A stretch of 64,000 nt of DNA from Amycolatopsis sp. DSM 110486 (GCF_019468465.1 NZ_CP080519.1:9107001-9171000); one strand, 5' to 3'; positions 9,310 through 20,603 are shown, counted from the first letter of the stretch. The notes: generated from the sequence alone by a model not told the origin. Program-made: numbers and translations.

Positions 9310-9417
9310 CATGTAGCCGACCCCGGGCACGGCGTGGATCAGCGGCGGGCCGCCCAGCGTGCGTCGCAGCTGGCTGATCTGCCCGGGCAGGACGTATTCT
9401 CCGTGAAATTCCGTCAC
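9310..9417 (-). pseudogene. Remnant of an OmpR-type winged-helix regulator C-terminus
   Basis: On the minus strand, just upstream of the lipoprotein gene, the reading ISQLRRTLGGPP then LIHAVPGVGYMPP resembles the end of an OmpR/PhoB DNA-binding domain, where the usual pattern is IsrLRrKLgdp followed by LihTVrGVGY. Only about 35 residues remain. No receiver domain and no start codon with a ribosome site are visible. It is probably the stump of a deleted regulator gene. The similarity is short and could be chance. Confidence 0.35.
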
Positions 9418-9523
9418 CCTGGGTGAGCAAGTGGGGGCGGGTTTACCCGATCGGGCGGAGGTTCATAGGATCTTGCCGCCGGTCGTGCCGCGGGCTCGCG
9501 GTCCCGGCGGTGTGGAGGTCTGG

Positions 9524-10234
9524 ATGGCAGGCACGGGGCCCGGCGAAGGTCGCGATGAGCTCGACTCGGTCGCGAAGCTGGTGAGCCTGTCGGAGACGGC
9601 GCCGATGCCGCGTATCGACGGCGAGCGGCCACCGCTCGTCAAGCGGCCGAAGCCCCAGCCCGATCCGAGCGGGCTGTACCCCGAGCCCGCCACCGCGCCG
9701 CGCACCTCGGGCGAGGGCCCGGCCACGAAACCGCAGTCGATCGTCGGCGAGCTGCCGCTGGGGCTCGACGCGATGTTCGCCGCAGCGGGGCCCGACCACG
9801 AAACCGAACGGACGCAGACCTCGCCGCCCGTGGGGAACCGGCGCAATACGCGGTACGTGGTGATCGCCGGCGCGGTGGTCGTCGCGCTGGCCGGGCTCGG
9901 CACGTGGGCGCTGTGGCCCGCGCCGGAAAGCGGCTCGGCCGGCCGGCCCGCGGAAGTGCCGGCCGCGCCGTCGAAGCCCTCGTCGGCGCCGCCGGCGGTC
10001 ACCACCATGACGGCGAGCCCGACGCCGCCGACGGCCACCGACCAGGTGGACCACACCACCGTGCGCACCACCGAGGGGCAGAAGCCGCCGCGGCAGCCGG
10101 CGAGCGAGCACCCGAGCGCGCCGCACGGGACGGCAGGCACGACGTCGGAGGACATCTGGAGCTCGGCCGTGAGCTCGTACCTCCAGGACTGGAGCAGCCG
10201 CCACCAGCAGCCGCCGAGCCGCCACCGCGGCTGA
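9524..10234 (+). CDS. Proline-rich single-pass membrane protein of unknown function
   Basis: A 236-residue protein starting at 9524 (MAGTGPGEG), with GTGGAGG upstream. The first 110 residues are a hydrophilic, Pro-rich cytoplasmic part, followed by one membrane span (YVVIAGAVVVALAGLGTWAL, about 112-131). The rest is a low-complexity outer tail rich in Pro, Ser, Thr and Ala that ends near SAVSSYLQDW. This is the layout of many actinobacterial type II membrane proteins. No domain was recognised. It stands alone between the lipoprotein region and the methyltransferase. Confidence 0.7.
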   Translation: MAGTGPGEGRDELDSVAKLVSLSETAPMPRIDGERPPLVKRPKPQPDPSGLYPEPATAPRTSGEGPATKPQSIVGELPLGLDAMFAAAGPDHETERTQTSPPVGNRRNTRYVVIAGAVVVALAGLGTWALWPAPESGSAGRPAEVPAAPSKPSSAPPAVTTMTASPTPPTATDQVDHTTVRTTEGQKPPRQPASEHPSAPHGTAGTTSEDIWSSAVSSYLQDWSSRHQQPPSRHRG

Positions 10235-10372
10235 CGGGCGCGGAAGACGCAGGTAGCACCGATTTCCGCGACGACGTGCAGCTGAAACGGGCGACCTCAC
10301 GTAACCGGAGGGGGTCAAGGTACTACTCTGAGTGGGTCAAAGCCGCCCCCCGAGCCGCCTTGCGAGGTGCCC

Positions 10373-11230
10373 ATGCCCAGCGCTCCGCCGTCCACGCTGT
10401 CGCCCAGCCAGGTTCCCGTGGGGGTCGACCCGAACCGGCCGAGCATCGCGCGGATCTACGACGGCTTCCTCGGCGGCAACCACTACTACGAGGTCGACCG
10501 CGCGGTCATGGAGAAGATCAGCACGGCCGTCCCCGAGGCCGTGCACATCGCGCGCGGTAACCGCGGTTTCCACAACCGCGCGCTGCGGATGCTGGCCAAC
10601 CAGACGGGCATCCGCCAGTTCCTCGACTGCGGTTCCGGCCTGCCGACCGCCGAGAACACCCATCAGATCGTGCAGCGCGCCCACCGTGACGCGCACGTGG
10701 TCTACGTCGACAACGACCCGGTGGTGCTCGCCCACGGCCGCGCACTGCTGGCCGAGAACGACTACACGCACATGGTCGACGCCGACATCTTCCAGCCGGA
10801 ACTGGTGCTGGAGAACGAGACTGTGCGCGAGTACATCGACTTCTCGCAGCCGCTGGGCCTGCTGCACATCGGCACCATTCACCACTTCGAGGGCGACGGC
10901 GCCGTCGACGTGATGCGCCAGTACATCGACGCCCTCGCCCCGGGCTCCTTCGTGGCGCTCGCGCACTTCTACGACCCCGAGGTGCCGGAGCTGACCGCCG
11001 TCGCGAAGCGGATCGAGGAGATCCTCGTGTCCGGTCCGCTGGGCGCCGGCCGCTTCCGCACGCGCACGGAGATCGAAAGCATGCTGCCGGGCCTGGAACT
11101 GCTGCCGCCCAACGCGACCAGCGGCCCCGGCATGTCCGTCTGCGACGAGTGGTGGCCGGACGGCCCGCGGCTCACCCCGCTCAGCGACTCCGCGAAGTGC
11201 GTCGCGGGTGTCGTCGGGCGCAAGCCCTGA
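10373..11230 (+). CDS. SAM-dependent methyltransferase of the PF04672 (DUF574) family
   Basis: A 285-residue protein. The N-terminal pattern VGVDPNRPSIARIYDGFLGGNHYYEVDR and the Rossmann segment FLDCGSGLPTAENTH then VVYVDNDPVVLAHG are signatures of this actinomycete-specific methyltransferase family. IGTIHHF follows in the active-site region. ATG 10373 was chosen because GAGG at 10364-10367 is well spaced from it; a GTG two codons earlier overlaps that site. Substrates are not known for most members. It is followed by a strong terminator, so it is probably monocistronic. Confidence 0.9.
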   Translation: MPSAPPSTLSPSQVPVGVDPNRPSIARIYDGFLGGNHYYEVDRAVMEKISTAVPEAVHIARGNRGFHNRALRMLANQTGIRQFLDCGSGLPTAENTHQIVQRAHRDAHVVYVDNDPVVLAHGRALLAENDYTHMVDADIFQPELVLENETVREYIDFSQPLGLLHIGTIHHFEGDGAVDVMRQYIDALAPGSFVALAHFYDPEVPELTAVAKRIEEILVSGPLGAGRFRTRTEIESMLPGLELLPPNATSGPGMSVCDEWWPDGPRLTPLSDSAKCVAGVVGRKP

Positions 11231-11245
11231 GCTGACCCTACGGAG

Positions 11246-11279
11246 ATCCCCGGCATCCGCGTGGTGCCGGGGATTTTTC
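11246..11279 (+). terminator. Rho-independent terminator after the methyltransferase gene
   Basis: A perfect 10-bp stem, ATCCCCGGCA (11246-11255) with TGCCGGGGAT (11265-11274), has a 9-base loop and is followed at once by a T run. It lies 15 bases after the methyltransferase stop and before the end of the convergent LysR gene. Confidence 0.85.
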
Positions 11280-11295
11280 TTGCCCGGCAACGGGT

Positions 11296-12204
11296 TCAGG
11301 TCGGCAACGCGCGTGGCGCCGTGGCGAGCACGTGCTTGCGGAACGTCTCGCTCGCCGGCGGGAGCACCCGTCCGGCGAGCTGGGCCAGACCGATGTCGCG
11401 AGCCGCGGGCACGTCCGTCACGCGCAGGTGCGGCGTCGTCGGCGCGGTGGCCGCGGGCGGGAAGGTCGCGGTATGGGGGAGCGGTAGCAGGGACACGCCG
11501 AGCCCCGCCGTGACGAGCCCGCGCAGGGTCTCCACCTCCTCGCCTTCGAACCCGACGCGCGGTGTGAACCCGGCCTGCGCGCACAGCTGCTCGGTGGTCT
11601 CGCGCAGTGCGTATCCCCGGCGCAGCAGGATGAACGACTCCTCGGCGACGTCGGCCAGGCGGGCCTGCTTGCGGCGCGCGAGGCGGTGTTTCGGCGGCAC
11701 GGCCAGCAGCAGTGGTTCCTCCAGCAGCCGGACCCAGTGGATCAGCGGGTCACCCGGGTCGCCGCTGGTGAGCACGAGGTCCGCCGTGCCGTCGAGCAGT
11801 TCGCGCGCCAGGCCTTCCTCGCCGTGCTGGCGCAGCTCGAACCGTGCCCTCGGGTGAGCGGCGCGGTAGCTGCTCACGACCGGCGGCACGAGCCAGGTGC
11901 CGAACGTGTGCAGGAACGCCAGCGGGATCACCCCGGACTCGGGATCGACGGCTTCGGCGACGGCGCGCAGGCCTTCGTCGTAGCGCTCCAAGATCGCGTC
12001 GACGTGGATCGCGAAGGCGTGGCCCGCGGGCGTGAGCCGCAACGCGCGGCCCGAACGCTGGAACAGGGCGGCGCCCGCTTCGCGCTCGATCCGGTGCAGC
12101 GCACGGGAAAGCGCGGGCTGGGTGAGCCGCGCGCGGGCCGCCGTGTCGGTCACCGTCGCCCCGCGGGCCACTTCCCGGAAGAGCCGCAGCACGTGCAGGT
12201 CCAT
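11296..12204 (-). CDS. LysR-family transcriptional regulator, divergent from poxB
   Basis: A 302-residue LysR protein. The N-terminal winged helix reads MDLHVLRLFREVARG, then TQPALSRALHRIEREAG, and a periplasmic-binding-like effector domain follows. ATG 12204 gives the standard family start; an ATG three codons upstream is possible. It is divergent from the pyruvate oxidase gene with about 106 bp between starts, so it is the likely regulator of that gene. Effector unknown. Confidence 0.87.
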   Translation of the reverse strand: MDLHVLRLFREVARGATVTDTAARARLTQPALSRALHRIEREAGAALFQRSGRALRLTPAGHAFAIHVDAILERYDEGLRAVAEAVDPESGVIPLAFLHTFGTWLVPPVVSSYRAAHPRARFELRQHGEEGLARELLDGTADLVLTSGDPGDPLIHWVRLLEEPLLLAVPPKHRLARRKQARLADVAEESFILLRRGYALRETTEQLCAQAGFTPRVGFEGEEVETLRGLVTAGLGVSLLPLPHTATFPPAATAPTTPHLRVTDVPAARDIGLAQLAGRVLPPASETFRKHVLATAPRALPT

Positions 12205-12310
12205 GCCATCCATACTGCCACGGCATGGAACCGAGGAGAAAGAGGCATTGGACGCATACGGGCAGGCAGCACATGCTGGAAGCAGGTTTTCCGAGAGAGG
12301 AGCGTGGCTC

Positions 12311-14044
12311 ATGGCCACAGTGGCCGAACAGCTCGTGCGGACTCTGCGCGACGCCGGCGTGGAACGGATCTACGGCATCGTCGGCGACAGCCTGAACCCG
12401 ATCGTCGATGCGGTGCGCCGCACCGACGGCATCGAGTGGGTCCACGTGCGCCACGAAGAGGCGGCGGCTTTCGCGGCCGCGGCCGAAGCCCAGGTGACGG
12501 GGAAGCTCGCCGTGTGCGCGGGCAGCTGCGGCCCGGGCAACCTGCACCTGATCAACGGGCTGTTCGACGCCCACCGCAGCGGCGCGCCGGTGCTGGCGAT
12601 CGCGTCGCACATCCCGTCGGCGCAGATCGGCACGGGGTTCTTCCAGGAGACGCACCCGGAGCAGTTGTTCACCGAGTGCAGCTTCTACAGCGAACTCGTG
12701 TCCCAGCCTGAGCAGATGCCGCGGATGCTGCGGATCGCGATGCAGACGGCTGTCGGCAAGGGCGGCGTGTCGGTACTGACCATCCCGGGCGACATCGCCG
12801 ACCGCAAGGCCGCGCAGCCGGGTGTGGAAAAGGTCCAGCTCGTCAGGCCGTCGCCCGTCGTGCCGCCGGCCGGGACGATCGAGGAGCTGGCGCGCCTGCT
12901 CAACTCCGGTGAGAAGGTGATGCTCTTCGCCGGCGCCGGGACCCGCGGCGCGCACGACGAGGTGCTGGCCCTGGCCGAGCGGCTCAACGCTCCGGTCGGC
13001 CACTCGCTCGGCGGCAAGGAGTGGATCCAGTACGACAACCCGTTCGACGTCGGCATGAGCGGCCTGCTCGGCTACGGCGCCTGCTACGACGCGATGCACG
13101 CTGCAGACCGGATCGTGTTGCTGGGTACGGACTTCCCGTACGACAACTTCCTCCCGCAGGCCCGCACGATCCAGGTCGACACCGACGTCGCGCGCCTGGG
13201 CCGCCGCACTCCGCTGGAGCTGGCGGTCCACGGTGATGTGAAGGCGACGATCGAGGCCGTGCTGCCGCTGCTGCGCCAACGGACCGATCGCACCTACCTC
13301 GACCGGATGCTGCGCGAGCACGTGCGGAAGCTGGAGAAGGTGGTGTCGGCCTACACCACGAAGATCGAGCACCGCCGGCCCATCCACCCGGAGTTCGCCG
13401 CGGCGATCCTCGACGAGGTGGCCGACGACGACGCGGTGTTCACCGTGGACACCGGCATGGGCAACGTGTGGGCCGCTCGGTACCTCACGCCCAACGGCCG
13501 CCGCCGCGTGCTCGGCTCATTCCGCCACGGCAGCATGGCCAACGCGCTGCCGCACGCGATCGGCGCCCAGTTCGCGCAGCCGGGCCGCCAGGTCGTGTCG
13601 CTCTCGGGCGACGGCGGGCTCGCGATGCTCATGGGTGACCTGCTCACGCTGCCCACCTACGACATTCCGGTGAAGGTGGTGGTGTTCAACAATGCCACGC
13701 TCGGCATGGTGAAGCTCGAGATGCTCGTGGACGGCCTGCCCGACTTCGGCACCGACCACGCGCCCGTGAACTTCGCCGCGATCGCCCAGGCGTGCGGCAT
13801 CCACGCGACGCGCGTCGAAGACCCGCGCGACGTGCGGGAGGCGCTGGCGAAGGCGTTCGTCCACCCCGGACCGGCCGTGGTCGAGCTGGTGACCGACCCC
13901 AACGCGCTGTCGATCCCGCCGCACATCACCGGCGCGCAGGTCCGCGGCTTCGCGCTCGGGGCGAGCAAGACGGTGCTCAACGGCGGCGTCGGCAAGATGA
14001 TCGAGCTCGCGCGCACCAACCTGCGCAACGCGCCGGGCTTCTGA
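12311..14044 (+). CDS. poxB: Pyruvate dehydrogenase (quinone) / pyruvate oxidase, PoxB-type
   Basis: A 577-residue ThDP- and FAD-dependent enzyme that decarboxylates pyruvate to acetate and CO2 and passes electrons to membrane quinone. The N-terminal YGIVGDSLNPIVDAVRR and the catalytic Glu50 (HVRHEEAAAF) match E. coli PoxB closely. The ThDP-Mg motif starts at SGDGGLAMLMGD and ends in NN. The C-terminal tail after residue 540, which in PoxB makes the lipid-activated helix, is also present. The start at 12311 follows GAGAGGAG. It is probably controlled by the divergent LysR gene. Confidence 0.9.
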   Translation: MATVAEQLVRTLRDAGVERIYGIVGDSLNPIVDAVRRTDGIEWVHVRHEEAAAFAAAAEAQVTGKLAVCAGSCGPGNLHLINGLFDAHRSGAPVLAIASHIPSAQIGTGFFQETHPEQLFTECSFYSELVSQPEQMPRMLRIAMQTAVGKGGVSVLTIPGDIADRKAAQPGVEKVQLVRPSPVVPPAGTIEELARLLNSGEKVMLFAGAGTRGAHDEVLALAERLNAPVGHSLGGKEWIQYDNPFDVGMSGLLGYGACYDAMHAADRIVLLGTDFPYDNFLPQARTIQVDTDVARLGRRTPLELAVHGDVKATIEAVLPLLRQRTDRTYLDRMLREHVRKLEKVVSAYTTKIEHRRPIHPEFAAAILDEVADDDAVFTVDTGMGNVWAARYLTPNGRRRVLGSFRHGSMANALPHAIGAQFAQPGRQVVSLSGDGGLAMLMGDLLTLPTYDIPVKVVVFNNATLGMVKLEMLVDGLPDFGTDHAPVNFAAIAQACGIHATRVEDPRDVREALAKAFVHPGPAVVELVTDPNALSIPPHITGAQVRGFALGASKTVLNGGVGKMIELARTNLRNAPGF

Positions 14045-14087
14045 GCCCGCGCCGGCCCGTACGCTGGGCGCCGAGGAGGTGACCGAC

Positions 14088-15101
14088 GTGCGTGAGCTGG
14101 CCGGGCGCATGCGGGCGATCGACCCCGGAGCCGGGGCCGCCCTGCAGGTGGTCGCCCACTTCGACGCCCTGGTGGAGGCCCGCGCCGGTCTCGAGGCGAC
14201 GGTGCGGGCCGCGGCTGTGCTCGCCGGTTGCGCCGCGGGTCTCTTGGTTCCCGGACGCCGGCTGCGGGTCCGCGTGGAGCCGGACGGCCGGCGCGTGGAC
14301 GGCGAGGTCGCCGGACTTGCGGTGCCGCTGCCGGGGTACGCGGGCGCGCTCGTGTGGGTGGAACGCGAGGCCGACGACCCGGGCCGGGCGGAGTTCGACC
14401 GCGTGCTCGTGGACCGGCTCGCCGCGACGGTCGGGATCGTGCTCGACCGCACGGGTGCCGGGTTCTCCACTGGTGACCCGGCGGCGGTGGAGCTCCTGGT
14501 GGACGCCACCGCCGACGAAGCCGCACGGCTCGCCGCGGCGCGGCGGCTCGGGTTGTCGCCGGAGGGGTCCTTCGTCGTCACGGTCTGCGCCGGCGGCCCG
14601 CACCCGCCCGGTGCGGCGCGGCTCGGCGACTTGGCGGTGACGATCGACCCGGCCGGATTACCCGCAAGGGCCGGCCCGGCGATGCGGTCGGCGTCGGGAC
14701 CGGCGGTCGCCGTGCGGGATCTGTCGTTGTCCTACGGGCGGGCCGTTCTCGCGCTGCGGCTCACCGCCGTCGACGAACCGGGGCCGTCGCATGTGGACGC
14801 CGCCGAGGTGGGTGGGCTGCTGGCGCTCGCCGACGGGTGCGACTCGCCGGCGGCCACGGTGGAAGTGACGCACCTCGAACGCGTCCTCGCCGCGCACCCG
14901 TGGGCGCTCGCGACCCTGACCGCGGTCGCGGCGGAGCCGAGCCTGCGGGCCGCCGCGACGGCGCTCCACGTGCACCACTCGACGTTGCAGAGCCGCGTCG
15001 ACCTGCTCGCCCAGGCGCTGGGCTACGGCGTCGCCACACCGGCCGGGCGGACCAGGCTCACGGTGGCGTTGGTGCTGCGCCGGTTCCGCCGGAACCGCTG
15101 A
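14088..15101 (+). CDS. PucR/CdaR-type transcriptional regulator
   Basis: A 337-residue protein from GTG 14088, which sits 8 bases after GAGGAGG (14073-14079); an earlier GTG overlaps that site. The C-terminal 50 residues (AATALHVHHSTLQSRVDLLAQALGY) form the PucR-type helix-turn-helix found in regulators of purine, sugar-acid and other catabolic genes. The N-terminal part lacks an obvious known sensor but is GAF-like in length. It lies 97 bp upstream of an esterase gene on the same strand and may control it. Confidence 0.8.
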   Translation: MRELAGRMRAIDPGAGAALQVVAHFDALVEARAGLEATVRAAAVLAGCAAGLLVPGRRLRVRVEPDGRRVDGEVAGLAVPLPGYAGALVWVEREADDPGRAEFDRVLVDRLAATVGIVLDRTGAGFSTGDPAAVELLVDATADEAARLAAARRLGLSPEGSFVVTVCAGGPHPPGAARLGDLAVTIDPAGLPARAGPAMRSASGPAVAVRDLSLSYGRAVLALRLTAVDEPGPSHVDAAEVGGLLALADGCDSPAATVEVTHLERVLAAHPWALATLTAVAAEPSLRAAATALHVHHSTLQSRVDLLAQALGYGVATPAGRTRLTVALVLRRFRRNR

Positions 15102-15198
15102 CCGCCGCGTGGCGGGCAACGGCCGCCGCGTGACGGGTTCACCGGGGCGGGCTCGGGCCCTAGCGTCGGGGGTCGACGTACCGAGAGGAGCAGGCGGC

Positions 15199-16149
15199 AT
15201 GCAGAGGGTGCACCCACCGTTCGACCCCGAGATCGCGGCGGCGCTGGTGGCGGTGAACAAGGCGCTGCCGTCGTCGGTGACGCCGGAGCTCGTGGGCCGG
15301 CTGCGCGAGCTGACGGCGGCCGGGCACACGATGAGCGTGGCCGAGATCGGCGAGCACGCCGATGTGCGCGAGGTCGACGCCGGCGTTCCGCTGCTGGTGC
15401 TGCGGCCGAAGGACAGCGACCCGGCCGCGCCGTTGCCGGGCGTGTACTTCATGCACGGCGGCGGCATGATGGCCGGCAACAACCGCACGGGCGCCGACTG
15501 GCTGCTCGGCTGGCTGGCCGAGATCCCGATGGTCGTGGTGAGCGTCGACTATCGCCTCGCGCCGGAGCATCCGCACCCCGCGCCCGTCGAGGACTGCTAC
15601 ACCGGTCTGACGTGGGTGGGCGAGCACCTCGCCGAGCTGGGCATCGACCCCGCCCGGCTCGTGGTGGCGGGCGGCAGCGCCGGCGGCGGGCTCGCGGCCG
15701 CCACCGCGCTGATGGCTCGCGACCGCGGTGGCCCGCCCCTGCGGGGGCAGCTGCTGGTGTGCCCGATGATCGACGACCGCGCGAGCACACCGTCGAGCAC
15801 CGAACTGGTCGGTGAAGGCGTGTGGGACAGTGTCTCCAACGCCACCGGCTGGTCCGCGCTCCTCGGTGACGCCGCCGGGGGTCCGGATGTCTCCCCGTAC
15901 GCCGCGCCCGCCCGCGCCACCGATCTCTCGGACCTGCCGCCCGCGTTCATCGAGGTCGGCTCGGTCGAGACCTTCCGCGACGAGGCTGTCGCCTACGCGT
16001 CACGCCTGTGGCAGTCGGGCGGGCAGGCGGAGCTGCACGTGTGGCCGGGCGGGTGCCACGGCTTCGACGAGGTCGTCCCGCATGCCCCGATGTCCCGTGA
16101 GGCGCGGGCGAGCCGGGCCAACTGGCTACGCCGCGTCTTCGCCGAGTAG
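15199..16149 (+). CDS. Alpha/beta hydrolase, hormone-sensitive-lipase-type esterase
   Basis: A 316-residue carboxylesterase. It has the HSL oxyanion motif HGGG (86-89), YRLAPEHPHPAP, the nucleophile Ser160 in GGSAGG, a C-terminal Asp in VETFRDEA and His in GCHGF. It should hydrolyse short-chain esters in the cytosol. GAGAGGAG precedes the start at 15199. The convergent sdhB gene begins 14 bases after its stop. Confidence 0.9.
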   Translation: MQRVHPPFDPEIAAALVAVNKALPSSVTPELVGRLRELTAAGHTMSVAEIGEHADVREVDAGVPLLVLRPKDSDPAAPLPGVYFMHGGGMMAGNNRTGADWLLGWLAEIPMVVVSVDYRLAPEHPHPAPVEDCYTGLTWVGEHLAELGIDPARLVVAGGSAGGGLAAATALMARDRGGPPLRGQLLVCPMIDDRASTPSSTELVGEGVWDSVSNATGWSALLGDAAGGPDVSPYAAPARATDLSDLPPAFIEVGSVETFRDEAVAYASRLWQSGGQAELHVWPGGCHGFDEVVPHAPMSREARASRANWLRRVFAE

Positions 16150-16163
16150 GACAGCCGAGTAGG

Positions 16164-16906
16164 TCACTTGCGCGCTTTGCGCGCCGCCTTGAGGAACTCC
16201 CGGTTGAGCGTGTTGATGCTCGTCAGCGGGATGCCCTTGGGGCAGGCCAGCGTGCACTCGCCGCTGTTGGTGCAGCCGCCGAAGCCTTCGGCGTCCATGG
16301 TGTCGACCATGTCGAGCACTCGCTGCGCGCGTTCGGGCTGGCCCTGCGGCAAGGAGTTGAGGTGGCTGACCTTTGCGGCGGTGAAGAGCATCGCCGAGCC
16401 GTTGGGACACGCCGCGACGCAGGCGCCGCAACCGATGCAGGTGGCGTTGTCGAAGGCGAGGTCGGCGTCCGGCTTGGGCACCGGCGTCGCGTGGGCGTCG
16501 GGGGCCGCGCCCGTCGGGGCGGTGATGTAGCCGCCGGCCTGGATGATCCGGTCGAACGCCGAGCGGTCGACGACGAGGTCCTTGATCACGGGGAAACCCT
16601 TGGCCCGCCAGGGTTCGACGTCGATCACGTCACCGTCGGAGAACGCGCGCATGTGCAGCTGGCACGTCGTGGTCGTCTCCGGCCCGTGGGCCTGGCCGTT
16701 GATGACGACGCCGCAGGAGCCGCAGATGCCTTCACGGCAGTCGTGGTCGAACGCGACCGGCTGTTCGCCCGACTCGATGAGCTGCTGGTTGAGCGTGTCG
16801 AGCATTTCGAGGAAGGACATGTCGGTGCTGATGCCGTCGACGGGGTAGTCGACGAGCTGTCCTTCGGTGTCGGGGCCGGACTGGCGCCAGACACGCACGG
16901 TGAGTT

Positions 16907-16910
<4 letters not shown>
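16164..16910 (-). CDS. sdhB: Succinate dehydrogenase iron-sulfur subunit
   Basis: A 248-residue subunit that carries electrons from the flavoprotein to quinone on the inner side of the membrane. The [2Fe-2S] cysteines are in CREGICGSC and a later TTTTC. The [4Fe-4S] set is in [12 protein letters not shown] and the third cluster is in [15 protein letters not shown] 16910 overlaps the sdhA stop (GTGA), so the two genes are translationally coupled. Order and sequence type match the mycobacterial Sdh1 complex (sdhC-sdhA-sdhB). Confidence 0.95.
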
Positions 16911-18835
<1,925 letters not shown>

Positions 18836-18837
18836 GC

Positions 18838-19548
18838 TCAGCTCACCCATCCAGTCATGACGGAGATCGGCACGATCATGAACCCGCCGGTGATGACCAC
18901 GGCCAGGACGGTGCCGACGGTCTTGACCGTGCGGTCCTTGGTCGCGCTCTTGATCCCCAGCGTCTGCGTGGCGCTCCAGAACCCGTGGTTGATGTGCAGC
19001 CCGAGCATCAGCAGGGCCACCAGGTAGATGACGTTGACCCACCACACCTGGAAGTCGGCGACGACGTTGTGGAACGGCTGCCCCTCCACGAAGTCCCGGT
19101 TCGCGACCCCGACCGTGAGGTCGAGGATGTGCCACACGATGTACACCGCGAGCGTCGCGCCGCCCCAGCGCATGGTGTGCGTGGCGAAGGTCGCCCGCGG
19201 CCGCTGCCCGTGCGCGTACCGGACCGGCCGCGCGCGGCGGTCGCGTTTGGACAGCTGTACCGCCGCCGTGACGTGCAGCACCAGCGCCACCACCAGAACC
19301 GCGCGCTGGATCCACAGGAACCACGCGTACGGCAGCGCCGGCTCCCCGATCGTGCGCAGCCAGGCCGCGTAGTGGTCGAAGGTCTCCGGCCCGAAGAAGA
19401 TCTTCAGGTTGCCGGCCATGTGCGCGAGCAGCCAGACCACGAACAGCAGTCCGGTCGCCGCCATCACGACCTTCTTGCCGATCGACGATTCCCAGAAAAG
19501 CCGCACCGCCGAGCGTTTGCGCCGGGCGGTGGCGAGTTCACTTGCCAC
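18838..19548 (-). CDS. sdhC: Succinate dehydrogenase cytochrome b subunit (five membrane spans)
   Basis: A 236-residue membrane anchor, first gene of the sdhCAB operon. Five hydrophobic helices are visible, with His residues in or near them ([39 protein letters not shown]) suited to bind two b hemes, as in the B. subtilis-type single-subunit anchor. It starts with GTG at 19548. It holds quinone reduction and anchors SdhAB to the cytoplasmic membrane. Confidence 0.92.
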   Translation of the reverse strand: MASELATARRKRSAVRLFWESSIGKKVVMAATGLLFVVWLLAHMAGNLKIFFGPETFDHYAAWLRTIGEPALPYAWFLWIQRAVLVVALVLHVTAAVQLSKRDRRARPVRYAHGQRPRATFATHTMRWGGATLAVYIVWHILDLTVGVANRDFVEGQPFHNVVADFQVWWVNVIYLVALLMLGLHINHGFWSATQTLGIKSATKDRTVKTVGTVLAVVITGGFMIVPISVMTGWVS

Positions 19549-19572
19549 GGCTCCGACGTTAGGTCCGCGTCA

Positions 19573-19610
19573 ACGAGAGGGCAAACACATGATTCCTCTC
19601 GTGACGAGAG
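19573..19610. promoter_or_regulatory. Probable LysR binding region between sdhC and lysR
   Basis: The 7-mer ACGAGAG occurs at 19573-19579 and 19604-19610 and in inverted form at 19596-19602. The last two make a perfect palindrome CTCTCGTGACGAGAG around one central base, and the first two make an inverted repeat with a longer spacer. It sits between the divergent sdhC and lysR starts, as LysR recognition and activation sites usually do. Confidence 0.6.
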
Positions 19611-19630
19611 CCAACGCCTATGATGGCCCT

Positions 19631-20560
19631 ATGCAGTTCCAGCAGCTGGCATATTTCCTGGCAGTGGCCGACACGCGGCACTTCACGCGCGCGGCCGAGC
19701 AGGTGCGTGTGGCGCAACCCTCACTGTCACAGCAGATCCGCGCGCTCGAACGCGACGTCGGCGCCACGCTGTTCCACCGTGTCCGCGGCAACGTCACGCT
19801 CACCGAGGCCGGCGAGACGCTCCTGCCCATCGCGCGGCGCATCCTGGCCGAGACCGAGACGGCGTACCGGGCGATCCGCGAGCTCGACGAGCTGGGCCGC
19901 GGCCGCGTGCGCCTCGGCGCGACGCCCAGCCTGTGCACCGGCCTGCTGCCGGTGATGCTCGCGGCGTTCCGGCGCACCTACCCCGGCATCGAACTGGCGC
20001 TGCACGAGAGCGGTTCCCGCGACCTGCAGACCGACCTTTCCGAAGGCGGGCTCGACCTCGCGATGATCGTCGACAGCCGGGTCCGCGACGACCACCGCCT
20101 GGAAAGCACGCCGCTGTTCGTCGAGGAACTCGTGGTGATCTCCCCGAAGCACGAGCCGGCGCCGGTGCGCGGACGGCTCGCCATCCAGGACCTGAAGGGC
20201 CGGCCGCTCGTCATGTTCCGCCGCGGCTACGACCTGCGCGAGGCCACCGTGAACGCCTGCCGCGCCGCCGGGTTCGACCCGGCCTTCGCCATCGAGGGCG
20301 GCGAGATGGACGCCGTGCTCGAGCTCGTGCAGGCGGGCCTTGGTCTCGCCGTCGTCCCGAGCACCGTGGTGGGGGACCGGTTCCGGATGACGCAGTTCAC
20401 CGAACCCGGCCTCAGCCGCGTCGTCCGGCTCGCCTTCCGCCGCGATGTCGAGCTCACGCGCGCGGCCCGCGCTCTGCAGGAGGAGATTGTCCGATTCCTG
20501 GCCGGGGGAGGTGGACTCGGTCACCTCCCACTCGGGATCCGCTCGCTCGCCGGGCGCTGA
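19631..20560 (+). CDS. LysR-family regulator, probable sdhCAB regulator
   Basis: A 309-residue LysR protein. The DNA-binding part is MQFQQLAYFLAVADTRHFTR and SQPSLSQQIRAL-like VAQPSLSQQIRALERDVG, followed by a full effector domain. It is divergent from sdhCAB with 82 bp between starts and a repeated ACGAGAG motif in that gap, so it probably tunes succinate dehydrogenase and itself. Effector unknown. Confidence 0.88.
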   Translation: MQFQQLAYFLAVADTRHFTRAAEQVRVAQPSLSQQIRALERDVGATLFHRVRGNVTLTEAGETLLPIARRILAETETAYRAIRELDELGRGRVRLGATPSLCTGLLPVMLAAFRRTYPGIELALHESGSRDLQTDLSEGGLDLAMIVDSRVRDDHRLESTPLFVEELVVISPKHEPAPVRGRLAIQDLKGRPLVMFRRGYDLREATVNACRAAGFDPAFAIEGGEMDAVLELVQAGLGLAVVPSTVVGDRFRMTQFTEPGLSRVVRLAFRRDVELTRAARALQEEIVRFLAGGGGLGHLPLGIRSLAGR

Positions 20561-20603
20561 CGGGGGCATGATCAACTCGAGGAGTCCGAGAGGGGAGTGC
20601 GTG

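Noticed and set aside
12311..14044. Acetolactate synthase as identity for the ThDP enzyme beside the first LysR gene
   Set aside because: The N-terminal motif and C-terminal tail fit quinone-dependent pyruvate oxidase much better, and no small subunit is adjacent.
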